From Desulfoarculaceae bacterium (lineage in GTDB: Bacteria > Desulfobacterota > Desulfobulbia > Desulfobulbales > Desulfocapsaceae), in assembly GCA_019429465.1 (NCBI GenBank), contig JAHYIV010000005.1, positions 62,001 through 126,000 of the forward strand: DNA of 64,000 bases. Reading direction: 5' to 3'. The stretch's first letter is position 1. The number at the start of each line of letters is the position of its first letter. Of this stretch, positions 63,328 through 64,000 are shown one piece after another. The translations under genes and the position numbers were made by a program. The notes under the pieces were generated by a model that worked only from the letters and a program-made list of their open reading frames with translations, made no database searches and was not told where the DNA came from.

Positions 63328-63777
63328 CTACTCCACACTGCCGAAGGCAAACTTACTGATCAGTGACTCCAGATCAACAGCTGACTCGGTCTCGATCAGC
63401 ACGTCCCCATCAGCAAACAGCTGCTCATCACCACCCAGAGTCAATTGGATATACTTGTCGCCAACAATGCCCTGCGACTTGACCGAGGCCATGGAATCAA
63501 CAGGAATACGAACCCCGTTATTAATCTGCAAGGCCACATTGGCCAGGTCATCGTCACCAAGCCAGACACGTTTAACCTGACCCACGACCACGCCGGCAAT
63601 CTGTACTGACCCGCCTTTTTTCAGCCCGGATATATTGTCAAACTCGGCGTTAACGACATAGGTCTTCCTCGCCGACAGAATCGGAAGCTCACCAAGCTGC
63701 AAGGCCAGATAGCCAAAGGCAAGAAAACCAGCCACCATAAAAAGACCTACAAATAACTCAAGACTGTTCTGCTTCAT
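63328..63777 (-). CDS. mlaD: MlaD-like MCE-domain protein of phospholipid transport
   Basis: 149 residues: an N-terminal transmembrane anchor (GLFMVAGFLAFGYLALQLG), then one MCE domain (YVVNAEFDNISGLKKGGSVQ, then IAGVVVGQVKRVWL and SQGIVGDKYIQLTLGG). Forms the hexameric inner-membrane ring of the Mla system. Overlaps mlaF by 4 bp (ATGA). bioB begins within 20 bp after its stop, so transcription may run through. Confidence 0.93.
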   Translation of the reverse strand: MKQNSLELFVGLFMVAGFLAFGYLALQLGELPILSARKTYVVNAEFDNISGLKKGGSVQIAGVVVGQVKRVWLGDDDLANVALQINNGVRIPVDSMASVKSQGIVGDKYIQLTLGGDEQLFADGDVLIETESAVDLESLISKFAFGSVE

Positions 63778-64000
63778 TGTTCCACCAGGTGACTCTGATA
63801 AATTTTACCCATTGTGCTTTCCACAAACTCGACGATATGCGGTTCCCGCGACCATTGCATGGCCTCAGGGCTGTCAAACACATCAACCTCTCCATTATTT
63901 AAAACAATAACCTGATCGGCCAGATTGAAGACCTTGGGAATATCGTGGCTGACAATCACCGCTGTATAACCAACCTGTTCCTGGGTCCTGGCAAACAGGT
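63774..64000 (-). CDS. mlaF: MlaF-like ABC transporter ATP-binding protein, C-terminal end only
   Basis: The last 74 residues of a frame open at the right window edge: switch region VIVSHDIPKVFNLADQVIVL (His of the H-loop), then the MlaF-like tail FDSPEAMQWSREPHIVEFV. The Walker motifs lie outside. The position before mlaD fits Mla operons; mlaE is not between them. Confidence 0.85.
   Translation of the reverse strand, partial: LFARTQEQVGYTAVIVSHDIPKVFNLADQVIVLNNGEVDVFDSPEAMQWSREPHIVEFVESTMGKIYQSHLVEQ

Overview
The window reads as ordinary chromosome of an anaerobic deltaproteobacterium, most likely Desulfobacterota of the Desulfobulbaceae type. The evidence is gene content: a Ni-Fe carbon monoxide dehydrogenase, a methylenetetrahydrofolate reductase fused to a cysteine-rich C-terminal domain, SelB, an MglA/roadblock pair, LpxI rather than LpxH, BioG-type biotin synthesis and type IV pilus minor pilins. 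The genus cannot be fixed from sequence alone.

Layout: 1-5.2 kb is a minus-strand minor pilin operon (fimT, pilW, pilV, pilX and a pilY1 cut by the left edge). 6-9 kb holds a YkgJ-type cysteine-cluster protein, a Mut7-C RNase-like protein and the FetAB exporter. 9.2-15.2 kb holds cooS, the HepT/MntA toxin-antitoxin pair, rtcB and selB; the cooS-hepT-mntA block lies between two direct copies of the 3' end of rtcB. 15.4-20.9 kb is housekeeping (MBL hydrolase, Mrp, FtsY, a TerB-DnaJ protein, an aminotransferase).

21.06-26.74 kb is the standout region: a complete diversity-generating retroelement (DGR) on the minus strand. In transcription order it has a repeat-rich lipoprotein, a large secreted target protein ending in variable region VR2, an Avd-like four-helix protein, the template repeat TR (17 AAC/AAT codons), a reverse transcriptase fused at its C-terminus to a MutS domain I-like module, and a second small secreted target ending in VR1. 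VR1 and VR2 differ from TR by 22 and 24 substitutions within those 17 codons, every one at an adenine of the template. A 36-bp block downstream is shared by both VRs and absent after TR.

27-36 kb holds a DNA-binding VF530-like protein, a tiny lysine-rich protein, der, an unknown protein, AmgK/MurU-like cell-wall recycling enzymes around a metF-type gene, then lpxI and lpxA. 36.6-40.2 kb is a polarity-type module: an 815-residue acidic protein with three related helical domains, an MglA GTPase and a roadblock protein. 40.7-48.5 kb runs on the plus strand: tatD, yggS, an RRM protein, ffh and the classic rpsP-khpA-rimM-trmD-methyltransferase-rplS-rnhB-yraN operon. 48.6-53.1 kb holds pdxA, tmk and two envelope lipoproteins. 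53.2-57.9 kb holds a second YkgJ protein, an AMIN-domain protein and a large radical SAM protein. 58-63.3 kb is a bioB-A-F-G-C operon without bioD, and the right edge carries mlaD and the end of mlaF.

Intergenic DNA is rich in palindromic elements. At least two families recur: a 23-bp-stem hairpin with an accessory CCCG..CGGG box (four copies), and perfect 20-bp-stem hairpins whose two copies differ by compensatory changes. Many lie where transcripts should end and probably act as terminators. All functional calls rest on motif and family recognition by eye; no database search was run.
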